From contig WQZS01000003.1 in assembly GCA_009780585.1 (NCBI GenBank), positions 1 through 64,000 of the forward strand: a stretch of DNA of 64,000 bases. Direction: 5' to 3'. Positions 8,154-22,272 of the stretch are shown here, piece by piece (the first letter of the stretch is position 1; the number at the start of each line of letters is the position of its first letter). A program made the position numbers and the translations under genes. The DNA is from Defluviitaleaceae bacterium (GTDB taxonomy: Bacteria; Bacillota; Clostridia; Lachnospirales; WQUN01). Under the pieces are notes generated by a model. That model made no database searches and was not told the DNA's origin. It saw only the letters and a list, made by a program, of their open reading frames with translations.

Positions 8154-9508
8154 ATCGGTATCCGCACCGTAAACACGGCCCCTTCGTCGGGCTTCGACGA
8201 AACCCGTATCGTGCCGTTGTGCGCAAGCACCGCGGAATGTGATATCGCCAGCCCAAGGCCCGTGCCGCCCGTTTCGCGGTCGCGTGCTTTATCCACGCGG
8301 TAAAAGCGGTTGAATATCTTGGTTTGTTCGGTTTCGGGTATACCCATGCCCGTATCCTGCACGCTGATGTACGCGAATTGGTGGTCCGCGTCCACGGCGA
8401 CCTTTACCGTCCCGCCCCGAGGGGTATATTTTATGCCGTTTTCGACTATATTTGAGATGGCGAGCGTAAGTTTGATTTCGTCGGCGCTTATCTCCACGGG
8501 ACGCACATCGTCGTAGATCAACGCGATTTCCTTTTGCTCGGACAAGGGCGACAGCCGCTTGAGGATATCTTCCACCATTTTGTTGACGGATATCAGCGAT
8601 ATGTTTAATCCCTGTTCGCGCTGGTCGTTACGCACCAGGGCCAGCAAATCGTTGTTGATGTTGGTCATACGGTCCACTTCGTTGACGATATCTTGCAAAA
8701 ATTCGCGGTACATGGCCTCGGGCGCGTGCTCCTGTAAAAGGATCGATTCCGAAAGTACCTTCATGCTGGACAGGGGCGTCTTTAATTCGTGCGATACGTT
8801 GGAGACGAATTCCTCGCGCGTCTTCTCCACCTGCTCCAGTTTTTCGGCCATGGAGTTGAAGGATTCGGCCAGGATCGCGTATTCGTTATGGCCTTCGACG
8901 TTGGTGATGCGTTGGTCGAGCCGTCCCGTGGCCATGCGCCGTACTACGTGCAATATACGGCGCAAGGGGCGTATCAACGCGTCCGCCATAACGAAGACGA
9001 CCACGATGATCCCCAAGCTGACCAGCGCAATGATCAGCAGGAGGTTCGCGCGGAGGTCGGCCAGGGATTCGAAGATATCCTCCACGCCTTCGATCAACAG
9101 GACCGCGCCCACGCGCTCCGTCGCGTCGTTGGGGCTGGAAACGGCTACGGCGGCATACAGGGTGGCTTCACCCCGCCGCAGGTTCGTGACATTCGTACGC
9201 CCGTAAATCGCGTTCATCACTTCCGGGATAATCATGGTTTGCCCATGGCGTGAGCCCGCGGCGGAATCGTAGATAACGCGCAGGCTGTCGTCGATGACCA
9301 ACACGCGGTAGCCCCATTCCGTGCTCCGCCTGTTCATGATCGCGCGCAGGCCGCTGAATATCAGGGTTTCCTCCAAGGCGTCGAAGCCCCGCAAAGCCAC
9401 GATGTCCGAAGCCATAAACGCGATGGGCTGAACTTCGCCTTCACGTTCGCTGAGGTAATCGTTTTCGATATGCGCGATAACCACGAAAAAAAACACCGCA
9501 AGCGGCAA
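8141..9508 (-). CDS. two-component sensor histidine kinase
   Basis: An integral-membrane sensor kinase: N-terminal helix, extracytoplasmic sensing region of about 130 residues, second helix (about 158-180), HAMP linker, HisKA box VSNVSHELKTPLSSMK with the phospho-accepting His, N box (NGIKYTP), and G boxes DTGMGIPE and GTGLGLAIS. It partners the OmpR-type regulator directly upstream. The start is uncertain: the first conventional codon is a TTG at 9508 in the middle of the first helix, but the frame stays open through RWKLALSYVALSLL back past the regulator stop at 9570. Translation therefore probably begins at a non-standard codon (ATT at 9580 or CTG at 9550). The architecture resembles WalK-type kinases. 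Confidence 0.9.
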   Translation of the reverse strand: MPLAVFFFVVIAHIENDYLSEREGEVQPIAFMASDIVALRGFDALEETLIFSGLRAIMNRRSTEWGYRVLVIDDSLRVIYDSAAGSRHGQTMIIPEVMNAIYGRTNVTNLRRGEATLYAAVAVSSPNDATERVGAVLLIEGVEDIFESLADLRANLLLIIALVSLGIIVVVFVMADALIRPLRRILHVVRRMATGRLDQRITNVEGHNEYAILAESFNSMAEKLEQVEKTREEFVSNVSHELKTPLSSMKVLSESILLQEHAPEAMYREFLQDIVNEVDRMTNINNDLLALVRNDQREQGLNISLISVNKMVEDILKRLSPLSEQKEIALIYDDVRPVEISADEIKLTLAISNIVENGIKYTPRGGTVKVAVDADHQFAYISVQDTGMGIPETEQTKIFNRFYRVDKARDRETGGTGLGLAISHSAVLAHNGTIRVSSKPDEGAVFTVRIPIRRN

Positions 9509-9569
9509 TAAGCTAAGCGCGACATAGCTTAGCGCCAGCTTCCAGCGCAGGGATGAAAACCAACGGACC

Positions 9570-10253
9570 TTATCTAAAATAGTAACCGACTCCCCATTTT
9601 GTGCTTATATACTTGGGATCGCTCGGATTGTCCTCGATTTTTTCACGCAGGCGGCGGACGTGGACGTCCACCGTGCGCACGTCGCCGGTGTTTTCGACCC
9701 CCCAGATCTGCGTCAACAGTTCCTCCCGCTCAAACACGCGGCCTATATTGTTCATAAAGAATTCGAGCAGATCGAATTCCCGCGCGGTCAGGTTGATTTC
9801 CTTCTCCCGCACGAATACGCGCCGCGCGTGCAAATCGATGCTGATGTCGCGCAGGGTCAGTTTTTCCGCTTTTCGGGGTATGGGCTTCGCCAACGCGCTG
9901 CGCCGCAGGATGGCCTTAATGCGCGCCTTTAACTCGAGGATATTAAACGGCTTGGTAATGTAGTCGTCCGCGCCGTATTCCAGCCCCATGATCTTGTCCA
10001 TATCGTCGTCCTTGGCGGTGACCATCACCACGGGTACCGCGCTGAACTCGCGGATTTGCTGGCAAACCTCCGTACCTTCGAGCTTGGGGAGCATCACATC
10101 AAGGATAATAGCGTCGTATTTATTCTCCCGCGCCAGTTGCAAAGCCTCCTCGCCGTCGTAGGCTACGTCCACTTGCATACCGTCCTGCTCCAGGCTGAAC
10201 TTGATACCCTTTACGATGCTCTTTTCGTCATCCACTACCAATATTGCCGGCAT
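9570..10253 (-). CDS. OmpR/PhoB-family response regulator
   Basis: A 227-residue regulator. The receiver domain has the acidic pocket VVDDE (Asp8-Asp9), phospho-acceptor Asp52 (ILDVMLP) and the conserved Lys in YITKPF. A winged-helix DNA-binding domain follows, with the family signature LTAREFDLLEFFMNN and ending TKWGVGYYFR. The sequence DKIMGLEYGADDY and the pairing with a HAMP kinase recall the WalR/PhoP group, which controls cell-wall metabolism, but I do not assign the symbol. The stop lies inside the kinase's likely N-terminal coding region, indicating translational coupling. Confidence 0.92.
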   Translation of the reverse strand: MPAILVVDDEKSIVKGIKFSLEQDGMQVDVAYDGEEALQLARENKYDAIILDVMLPKLEGTEVCQQIREFSAVPVVMVTAKDDDMDKIMGLEYGADDYITKPFNILELKARIKAILRRSALAKPIPRKAEKLTLRDISIDLHARRVFVREKEINLTAREFDLLEFFMNNIGRVFEREELLTQIWGVENTGDVRTVDVHVRRLREKIEDNPSDPKYISTKWGVGYYFR

Positions 10254-10262
10254 AAAATCACC

Positions 10263-10874
10263 CTATCTTACTGTTATTAATTCCTTTAAGCCGTTGAATA
10301 CCGCGTTCCCGATACCCGAAATGTTCATCAATTCCTCTATCTGCGTAAAGCGTCCGATATTTTCCCGATAATCGATGATACTTTGCGCGCGGGCGGGGCC
10401 GATGCCGGGGAGCGTTTGCAACTGGGCAAGCGCGGCGGTGTTAAGGTCGATCAAACCGTCGCTTGCCGTGACGCTGTCTTCGACAATCCCGCTTTCGCCC
10501 GGCCCGACGATACTGTAATCCCCCGTCGCGGGAACGATGATTTGCATCGCGTCACGTAAGGGGACGGCCAGGTTAATCCGCGTCAAATCCGCTTCCTGCG
10601 TGTAACCCCCCGCCATTTCAACCGCGTCCGCCACGCGCGCGTTTGCGGGAAGGGTATAGACGCCGGGTTCACGGACTTCCCCCAGGATATGTATTACCAC
10701 GTATGCCGCTTCTTCCGTTTGCGGCTGCGTCAAATCGGGCGTATGCAGCCCGAGGACCTCCCCGCCCTTTCGCGCGGCGGGACGGTCGGAGTTTAACAAA
10801 AACAACGCACCCATTACAACGATGCATACGATCCCTAAAATTATATAAATGTGCCGCTTGATAAATTCCACCAT
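10263..10874 (-). CDS. comEA: ComEA-like DNA-binding competence protein
   Basis: A 203-residue membrane-anchored protein: an N-terminal helix (about 8-28), a SLBB-type segment (VVIHILGEVREPGVYTLPAN) and a C-terminal helix-hairpin-helix pair (IDLNTAALAQLQTLPGIGPA, then YRENIGRFTQIEELMNISGI). This is the standard ComEA order. ComEA binds incoming double-stranded DNA at the membrane and hands it to ComEC, which is encoded four genes downstream. Ten bases separate it from the regulator gene. Confidence 0.9.
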   Translation of the reverse strand: MVEFIKRHIYIILGIVCIVVMGALFLLNSDRPAARKGGEVLGLHTPDLTQPQTEEAAYVVIHILGEVREPGVYTLPANARVADAVEMAGGYTQEADLTRINLAVPLRDAMQIIVPATGDYSIVGPGESGIVEDSVTASDGLIDLNTAALAQLQTLPGIGPARAQSIIDYRENIGRFTQIEELMNISGIGNAVFNGLKELITVR

Positions 10875-10908
10875 TATATATCACCCGCATAAAGGAGCTT
10901 GACAAGAA

Positions 10909-16325
<5,417 letters not shown>

Positions 16326-16349
16326 TTTATACACCTCATTTATGGGATT

Positions 16350-17315
16350 TTATAATTCGCACAGCAGGGCTTCCATTTCATCCGCGGTCTTTGCCAGGTT
16401 GACACGCCTGCGCAAGTCGGCGGAGCCGTGCATCCCCTTCGTGTACCACGAAAGATGCTTGCGCATTTCTTCGACGCGGCCTTTGCGTCCGACTACCGCG
16501 TGAAGGTGCCCGATCGCGGTTTTTACGATTTCGCTAACGCCGGGCGGCTCAGGCAGGATACCCGTTTCAAGGAACGCCAGCGTTCGGGAAAATATCCAAG
16601 GATTCCCCAACGCGCCGCGCGCTACCATAATGCCGTCACACGCGTTGTTTTGCAAGCGTTTTATCGCGTCCTCGGGTATAAAAATATCCCCGTTGCCGAT
16701 AACGGGGATACGCACCGATGCTTTGACGGCGGCGATTTCGTCCCAATCCGCACAACCGGAATAATATTGGTCACGCGTGCGGCCATGGACGATGACCATC
16801 GCCGCGCCTGATTCCCGCGCCGCGCGGGCCACTTCGAGAGCGTTTTTCGTACCGGGGGTAAAGCCCAAACGTATCTTTACGGTAACGGGACGGGGGGACG
16901 CTTTTACGGCGGCTTCCACCATTTGACCCGCCAGCGAGGGGTTTTTCATGATCGCCGCGCCTTCGCCGTTATTCACAATTTTTTTCATAGGACAGCCCAT
17001 ATTGATATTGACGATGTCATACGGGAAACAAGGTGTATCTTCGCCTTGCGCCTGTTCATCCAATTTACGTATCGCTTCAGCTAATATATCCGGTTCGTTG
17101 CCGAAGAACTGCACCGCCCAAGGCTGTACGCCCTCGTTTTCCAACAAACGGTACGTATTTTTATTCCCATACACGATGCTCTTCGCGCTCACCATTTCGG
17201 AAAAAGTCAGCCCCGCGCCATGCTCCGCAACCAACGCCCGAAACGTACGGTCGGTTATCCCCGCCATCGGAGCCATAAAAATATTGTTTTTAAGCGTCAC
17301 GTTCCCAATCTTCAT
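16350..17315 (-). CDS. dusB: tRNA-dihydrouridine synthase
   Basis: A 321-residue flavoprotein that reduces uridines in the tRNA D-loop. Family features: TIM-barrel opening with MAPMAGITDRTFR, NINMGCPMKKI with the catalytic Cys, PVTVKIRLG, and VIVHGRTRDQYYSGCADW followed by GNGDI and MVARGALGNPW for FMN binding. Length is normal. In many Firmicutes dusB is a housekeeping gene near nucleotide or tRNA genes. Here it follows the TepA-like gene with a 94-base gap rich in heptad repeats. Confidence 0.93.
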   Translation of the reverse strand: MKIGNVTLKNNIFMAPMAGITDRTFRALVAEHGAGLTFSEMVSAKSIVYGNKNTYRLLENEGVQPWAVQFFGNEPDILAEAIRKLDEQAQGEDTPCFPYDIVNINMGCPMKKIVNNGEGAAIMKNPSLAGQMVEAAVKASPRPVTVKIRLGFTPGTKNALEVARAARESGAAMVIVHGRTRDQYYSGCADWDEIAAVKASVRIPVIGNGDIFIPEDAIKRLQNNACDGIMVARGALGNPWIFSRTLAFLETGILPEPPGVSEIVKTAIGHLHAVVGRKGRVEEMRKHLSWYTKGMHGSADLRRRVNLAKTADEMEALLCEL

Positions 17316-17331
17316 AAACCGATTATATCAT

Positions 17332-17437
17332 GCCGAAACCCATTTGCCCTTTATTCCGTATTCCGAATTTTATTATCCATTTACCTTTTTATTACGAACT
17401 CCGCATTTTTTATTCCGCATCCCGAATCAACTCATAC
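17332..17437. repeat. AT-rich spacer with GGRATTC-type heptads
   Basis: The spacer between dusB and the TepA-like gene, running into the latter's last codons, holds heptads such as GATTCGGGATGCGGAAT and TTCGGAATACGGAAT on the minus strand, interrupted by A/T runs. The stop codon of the downstream gene lies within a heptad. Confidence 0.45.
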
Positions 17438-18249
17438 AATTTCTCCATTGCCGGATAAAGGCCGCCCACCGCGTCGATGATGCCTTCCTTCACGGCGTCC
17501 TCGCCGATAAGGATCGTCCCCACGTCCTGCGCCATTTGCGTCGCGTCCATCATCAAACCCTTTAACTTCGCGCGGTCGATTTTCGCGTGGGCAAGGATAA
17601 ATTCCTCCACGCGCTCCTGCGTCTTTTGGAAATATTCGTACGACTGCGGCGCGCCCACGATCGTGCCGTTGATGCGGATGGGATGCAGCGTCATGGTAGC
17701 CGACGGCGCGATGAAGGAATAATCCGCCGCCACCGCCAACGGTACCCCGATGGAATGTCCGCCGCCCAACACCAACGAAACCGTAGGCTTGCCCAAATGC
17801 GCGATTAATTCCGCCAACGCCAAGCCCGCTTCCACATCGCCGCCCATCGTGTTCAGCAAAACGAGGAGCCCATCGACCTCCGTGTTTTCCGCGCACAGCA
17901 CAAGCTGGGGGATCACATGCTCATACTTGGTCGCCTTATTCGTCGGGGGAAGGACGACATGCCCTTCCACCTGCCCGATGATCGTGAGGAACTGGATCGT
18001 CCCGCGCGGATTACCCTTGCGCGGCGGCGGCATGGTGGCTTCGGGCTGGGGAGGCTCGGGCGGGGACGGAGCGGCGGTATCATCCTGCGTTTTGTCTTCG
18101 CCGCCGTTTGCCGTATAGCCGGGAATCGCTTCCCTTACGGCACCAACCGCCTGCGCGTATGACGGAACGTCCCTCCCCGGCGGTTTTGACGGTATAACGC
18201 GCATGATCCCGCTCGAACCGGGCATGGCAAAATCGGTGAAATTTTTCAT
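17410..18249 (-). CDS. tepA: TepA/YmfB-like Clp-fold serine protease
   Basis: A 279-residue ClpP-fold protein. The crotonase/Clp-type core begins near residue 80 (IQFLTIIGQVEGH). The nucleophile is expected in GGGHSIGVPLA and the His in MTLHPIR, followed by the long helical handle. This matches the translocation-enhancing protein TepA/YmfB group rather than housekeeping ClpP. The first 80 residues are a low-complexity, proline- and glutamate-rich stretch (SPPEPPQPEAT). No signal peptide is visible, so it is probably cytoplasmic. B. subtilis TepA has been linked to processing around protein export and sporulation. It is transcribed alone, after a terminator upstream. Confidence 0.8.
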   Translation of the reverse strand: MKNFTDFAMPGSSGIMRVIPSKPPGRDVPSYAQAVGAVREAIPGYTANGGEDKTQDDTAAPSPPEPPQPEATMPPPRKGNPRGTIQFLTIIGQVEGHVVLPPTNKATKYEHVIPQLVLCAENTEVDGLLVLLNTMGGDVEAGLALAELIAHLGKPTVSLVLGGGHSIGVPLAVAADYSFIAPSATMTLHPIRINGTIVGAPQSYEYFQKTQERVEEFILAHAKIDRAKLKGLMMDATQMAQDVGTILIGEDAVKEGIIDAVGGLYPAMEKLYELIRDAE

Positions 18250-18273
18250 GGTTGGATGCTCCTCTGCGTGTTT

Positions 18274-18307
18274 AAAAAGGACTATCCCGTTTTATCGGGA
18301 CAGTCCT
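18274..18307 (-). terminator. intrinsic terminator of the CheW-fusion gene
   Basis: A 12-bp stem (AGGACTATCCCG/CGGGACAGTCCT, one mismatch) with a 6-base loop is followed on the minus strand by TTTTT. It ends the sigma factor/CheW transcript before the TepA-like gene. Confidence 0.85.
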
Positions 18308-18362
18308 AGTTTTCGTTACCGCGGATAAATTATTCCCGCTTTTTCCGGAACATATTAAGCCG

Positions 18363-19190
18363 TCACTTATTAAGCCTTTTCCAATCCGCAAAAATGACCT
18401 GCTCGCCGCCCGTCAAATCCCAGCAATCCTTCGCAAAACCTTGAAAAGCGTGTTCCGGCTTCGCTTTGACAGAAAAGCCGCTCCTTGTATAAAAAATCAT
18501 TCCTATATTCAAATCGTCTATGGGAACGGCAAACCGTTTCTTCCGCCCGAAAATAAGGACCGGTTGGAAATCGTCGTCGGGGCGCGGCAGGTTTAGCTTT
18601 TCATAACCGTTGATAATAGGAATGTCCTTCCCCCGTACGGAAAGGGTCGTTTCGTTTATATCCTTTTGGCTGCGGTAGAATACCTCCGTGATGTCATAGG
18701 CGTTCACAATTAAATGATGGCCGCCAACCGTGTACAGCAAGTAATCCGCCCAACCCCCTTTTTCCAACGGTTCCGCAAGCTCCGGCACGACAAAGGGTTT
18801 TTGCTTCAAACAGGTATCAACCAAATCTTCAATCTCGTAAGCAATGGTGCGCAAATCGTCCGAATAAACCGCCATGACCTTGGGCAGGTTAAATTCCATG
18901 CTCCGTGTAACGCCTTGGATGGTTGTCAAATAGGCGTTGACATGTAAGAATTTCAACATGAGTGAGTAGTCCGCCAATTCCTTAAAGCCGTCTTCATCCA
19001 CGCCCCCAAACTTTAACCGTCCCGCGTATTCGTGCATTTTATCCGCAAGGAGCCTTACCTCATTTGCCACGAAGGCGTAATCGCGCCCGTCTTCCCCCGC
19101 CCGCGCCGCTTCCTGCCTGAGCGTCAGCGATACCGTCCATATTTTTTGGACGCACCGTTCGATGAGCCAAATCTTTTTTTCATTTTCCAT
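18363..19190 (-). CDS. CheW-domain protein with an MCP-like N-terminal hairpin
   Basis: A 275-residue cytoplasmic protein. Residues about 15-65 look like a shortened chemoreceptor signalling segment (GRDYAFVANEVRLLADKMHE, compare the usual GxGFAVVAxEVRxLA). Residues about 145-270 fit a CheW fold (HLIVNAYDITEVFY, LSVRGKDIPIINGYEKL, LIFGRKKRFAVPIDDL). CheW couples receptors to the CheA kinase. No CheA, CheY or flagellar gene is nearby; instead the gene follows a sigma factor with a 3-base gap, so the pair may be a self-contained signalling unit. Alternative: an unrelated helical protein with a chance match at the N-terminus. The CheW part is the firmer call. Confidence 0.6.
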   Translation of the reverse strand: MENEKKIWLIERCVQKIWTVSLTLRQEAARAGEDGRDYAFVANEVRLLADKMHEYAGRLKFGGVDEDGFKELADYSLMLKFLHVNAYLTTIQGVTRSMEFNLPKVMAVYSDDLRTIAYEIEDLVDTCLKQKPFVVPELAEPLEKGGWADYLLYTVGGHHLIVNAYDITEVFYRSQKDINETTLSVRGKDIPIINGYEKLNLPRPDDDFQPVLIFGRKKRFAVPIDDLNIGMIFYTRSGFSVKAKPEHAFQGFAKDCWDLTGGEQVIFADWKRLNK

Positions 19191-19193
19191 AAC

Positions 19194-19694
19194 TTATTTC
19201 CTCCATAAATAGGTTAGAATCGGCCGCAATTTGTCCAATGCCCTGCGGTGCCGGGTTAAAACGGTGTTCAATTTTATGCCGTGCCGCTCGCTTATTTCGC
19301 GGAAGGTGAAATCGCCGTAGTACCGCTCCCGTATAATTATCCGTTCGATATCCTTAAGCGTCAGCAGCGATTCCACAATCGCCGCCGTATCCTCGGCCTG
19401 AATAATTTCCTCCACGAAACTGTCCTCGCTGATGAGCGGGATATCCGCACCCAACCTGACCGTGCGGTTGCTTTCGCTGTCGTACCGGTGGAAGATTTTA
19501 TACGCGCCGCGTATACACGCCGCCGACATATAACCGAAATTATACTGTTCCGGCGTAAACCCCGGGGATTTCGCCACATCCAAAAACGCCTGATTGACGA
19601 TATCCTCCGCCGTATCCGCAATGCCGCGCCGCGTATAAAACTTTTTACGCACATAAGCGACCAAGCGCACCCGCAAATCCCCCATGTCATCCAA
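19194..19694 (-). CDS. sigma-70 family (ECF-like) RNA polymerase sigma factor
   Basis: A 166-residue sigma factor with region 2 (DIVNQAFLDVA, YMSAACIRGAYKIF) and region 4 helix-turn-helix (LTLKDIERIIIRERYYGDFT, then FREISERHGIKLNTVLTRHR). The start is a TTG at 19694 with AAGGAGGG eight bases upstream; the ATG nine bases further in is too far from it. No anti-sigma factor is adjacent; the next gene, 3 bases on, is the CheW fusion. Its front end overlaps nothing functional, since recQ on the other strand really starts at 19834. Confidence 0.85.
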   Translation of the reverse strand: MDDMGDLRVRLVAYVRKKFYTRRGIADTAEDIVNQAFLDVAKSPGFTPEQYNFGYMSAACIRGAYKIFHRYDSESNRTVRLGADIPLISEDSFVEEIIQAEDTAAIVESLLTLKDIERIIIRERYYGDFTFREISERHGIKLNTVLTRHRRALDKLRPILTYLWRK

Positions 19695-19833
19695 GGGGCT
19701 TCCCTCCTTTCAACAGCTAAAGGCGTGCCGCGGGTTGTTTTATTTCAATTATATTTGCAACGTCAAGAACGATACAATACAATGTCCCCCGATTTACATA
19801 CTCCGACATTTCACGCCGACAGGAGTTGCCCAA

Positions 19834-21828
19834 ATGCATACGGCGGCAAACGTGCTTCAAAATATTTTTGGCTACACTTCCTTCCGCGAAGGGCAGCGAG
19901 AATTAATCGATGCAATTATGCAAAAGCGGGACGTATGCGGCATCATGCCTACCGGCGCGGGTAAGTCCCTGTGTTATCAAGTACCCGCCATGCTTCTGCC
20001 CGGTGTAACGTTGGTAATTTCCCCATTGATTTCCCTGATGCGTGACCAAGTGATGGGCTTGGTAGCGGCGGGAGTACCGGCGGCTTTTATCAACAGCTCG
20101 CTGACAGAGGCACAATGCGCAAAGGCGATGTCCAACGCCCGCACGGGATTATATAAAATTATCTACATAGCGCCCGAACGCCTGTTGACCCCTTCCATGA
20201 CATTCCTCGCCGCCGAACTGGATATATCATTGGTAGCGGTGGACGAAGCGCATTGTATTTCCCAATGGGGGCAGGATTTCCGCCCAAATTATATGGACAT
20301 CCCCGCTTTTATCGCCGGATTGCGCAATCGGCCCGTGTTGGGTGCCTTTACCGCGACGGCCACGCCCCGCGTGCGCAGCGATATCGTACGCGCGTTGGCC
20401 TTGCAAAATCCGCTGACCGTCGTTACGGGCTTCGACCGGCCCAACTTGTACTTCGCGGTGCGCCGCCCAAAGGATAAATATAAAATGCTGACCGCATATC
20501 TGCACAATAATAACAGCACGGGCATCGTTTACTGTTCCACCCGAAAGGAAACGGACAAACTGACCGAACGCTTAACCGCCGACGGCTACAGCGCCGCCGC
20601 GTACCACGCGGGCTTACCGGATACCGCCCGCACCCGGGCGCAAGACGATTTCCTGCACGACAGGACGCAAATCATCGTTGCGACCAACGCCTTCGGCATG
20701 GGCATCGACAAATCAAACGTACGCTTCGTCATCCATTACAACCTGCCGCAAAACATCGAAGCCTACTACCAGGAAGCGGGCCGTGCCGGGCGCGACGGCT
20801 TGCCCGCCGATTGCATCCTGTTCTACGCGAAGCAGGATATCTTTACATCCGTGTTCCTTATCAAGCAAAGTGAAAACGAAGAAGAAATCCAACGCAAACG
20901 ACGGCTCCTAAACAGAATGGTGCAATATTGCGAAGCGAAAACCTGCTTGCGTAACTACCTGCTGACATACTTCGGCGAAAAGAAATCCAACGACTGCGGG
21001 GATTGCGGGAATTGCAACACGCAAGGTGATTCTATTCCCGATGCAGCGGATTCTATAACCGATACATCGAAACGACCCGTAGGAAAATCACGCGCCCGCG
21101 TTTCCACTCCGGCATCCACATCGGCGACATCGGATCCTCTCTCCAACCCGTTATCTATTCCGGCGATAACGGATTCCCTCTCCACCTCGGTGTCCACCCC
21201 GGCGATAACGTATGCTTTCTACAACCAGTTATTCGATAAACTCAAAAGCATCCGCTTGGAAATCGCAAAACGCGAAAAAGTCCCCGCTTTCGTCATTTTT
21301 TCCGATGCCACGTTGGTGGACATGTGCCAAAAACATCCCCTCACGCCGGAGGAATTACTAAAAGTCAGCGGCGTAGGAAATGTAAAACTGGAACGCTACG
21401 GCGAACCCTTCCTCGAAATCCTGCGAAGCACGCCGCGCCAAAACGATACGCAAAACCAACCGCAACCCACCGCACCCGCGTTAACGAAGGAGATATTCCT
21501 CCAAGAGATTCTCTTTGAAGATGAATCCATTCAGATAACCCGCGCGGCGGACAACATCAATGCCGTTCTTCTCAAGCACCATATGAAAAAAACCAGCGGC
21601 ATAACTTTAAACAAGCTGCTGCTGGCTAACGGCTATTTGGAAGATTCCTCAGGCGTTAAACTACCCACCTCCGAAGGCACATCGGCGGGCATCACGACCA
21701 TCCGCCGCAGTTCAAGCCGCGGCGATTACGACCAATGTCTCTTTAATAAAAACGCGCAACGACTGTGCGCGATGTTGTGTTTTTATTCAATAGTGGATAT
21801 TACTCCCATTAAATTCCCGAATTTATAA
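19834..21828 (+). CDS. recQ: RecQ-family ATP-dependent DNA helicase
   Basis: A 664-residue helicase from the ATG at 19834 (AGGAG eight bases before; an upstream in-frame extension has no ribosome site). Superfamily 2 motifs: TGAGKS (motif I), DEAHCISQWGQDFRP (II), FTATATP (III), VYCSTRKETD (IV) and QEAGRAGRDG (VI). The RecQ zinc cluster follows (CEAKTCLRNY..CGDCGNC). Where most RecQ proteins carry the RQC winged helix, this one has a low-complexity Ser/Thr/Pro linker of about 60 residues, then an HRDC domain and an about 115-residue C-terminal extension. It unwinds recombination and stalled-fork intermediates. The last codons lie in the first copy of the 74-bp direct repeat, so the tail may have been altered by island insertion. 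Confidence 0.9.
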   Translation: MHTAANVLQNIFGYTSFREGQRELIDAIMQKRDVCGIMPTGAGKSLCYQVPAMLLPGVTLVISPLISLMRDQVMGLVAAGVPAAFINSSLTEAQCAKAMSNARTGLYKIIYIAPERLLTPSMTFLAAELDISLVAVDEAHCISQWGQDFRPNYMDIPAFIAGLRNRPVLGAFTATATPRVRSDIVRALALQNPLTVVTGFDRPNLYFAVRRPKDKYKMLTAYLHNNNSTGIVYCSTRKETDKLTERLTADGYSAAAYHAGLPDTARTRAQDDFLHDRTQIIVATNAFGMGIDKSNVRFVIHYNLPQNIEAYYQEAGRAGRDGLPADCILFYAKQDIFTSVFLIKQSENEEEIQRKRRLLNRMVQYCEAKTCLRNYLLTYFGEKKSNDCGDCGNCNTQGDSIPDAADSITDTSKRPVGKSRARVSTPASTSATSDPLSNPLSIPAITDSLSTSVSTPAITYAFYNQLFDKLKSIRLEIAKREKVPAFVIFSDATLVDMCQKHPLTPEELLKVSGVGNVKLERYGEPFLEILRSTPRQNDTQNQPQPTAPALTKEIFLQEILFEDESIQITRAADNINAVLLKHHMKKTSGITLNKLLLANGYLEDSSGVKLPTSEGTSAGITTIRRSSSRGDYDQCLFNKNAQRLCAMLCFYSIVDITPIKFPNL

Positions 21829-21874
21829 ACCAAACAAATTTGCTTGGATGATTTAATTCATGACATTCTGATTG
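21801..21874. repeat. direct repeat copy 1 (left edge of the HEPN-MNT island)
   Basis: Aligns without gaps to 22704-22777, 54 of 74 bases identical by hand count. It contains ACTCCCATTAAAT, a degenerate form of the guaA 3' end (ACTCCCACTCAAT at 28815), and covers the recQ stop and HEPN stop. Confidence 0.65.
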
Positions 21875-22272
21875 TATGTTTTACCTTGCCGGTCGAGGAA
21901 CTTTTTGATTTCGCTAAGGAAAGATTCGGCGGAAGCCAATTGATTCGTCACATCCTCTTTGCTGATGATGTAGAAATCGTCGTAGTCGCTTTCATTTCTA
22001 ACCTGGAACAAGGTTTCAATGGTGTTCGACATCACTTTCGGGAAGATGCTTGTTTTGATAAATTCACGTCGGAAATACCCGATGACTTGCCCATGATTGC
22101 CAAAATCAACACTCTTTAGTGCCATAACACTACGCATGGCGTGGAATATACAGTAATAAGACCGATTGGCAGCGGCTAAATAATCCCCGATGTTTATTAA
22201 TGCTTTTGCGGCAACAAGGCATTGCTCTGCCTTGTCAAACCTGTATTTTGACATGTCCTTAGTGTGCTGCAT
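21853..22272 (-). CDS. HEPN-domain protein of a HEPN-MNT module
   Basis: A 139-residue all-helical protein starting at the ATG at 22272, which overlaps the end of the MNT gene. It has the HEPN pattern: YRFDKAEQCLVAAKALINIG, a central ANRSYYCIFHAMRSV helix, and a late RNESDYDD motif where this HEPN subclass has its conserved Arg and DY. HEPN proteins paired with minimal nucleotidyltransferases act as toxin (RNase) and antitoxin (AMPylation of the HEPN) in characterised pairs. Its last codons lie in the 74-bp direct repeat, showing that the module is a discrete insertion. Catalytic status of this copy is not provable from sequence. Confidence 0.8.
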   Translation of the reverse strand: MQHTKDMSKYRFDKAEQCLVAAKALINIGDYLAAANRSYYCIFHAMRSVMALKSVDFGNHGQVIGYFRREFIKTSIFPKVMSNTIETLFQVRNESDYDDFYIISKEDVTNQLASAESFLSEIKKFLDRQGKTYNQNVMN

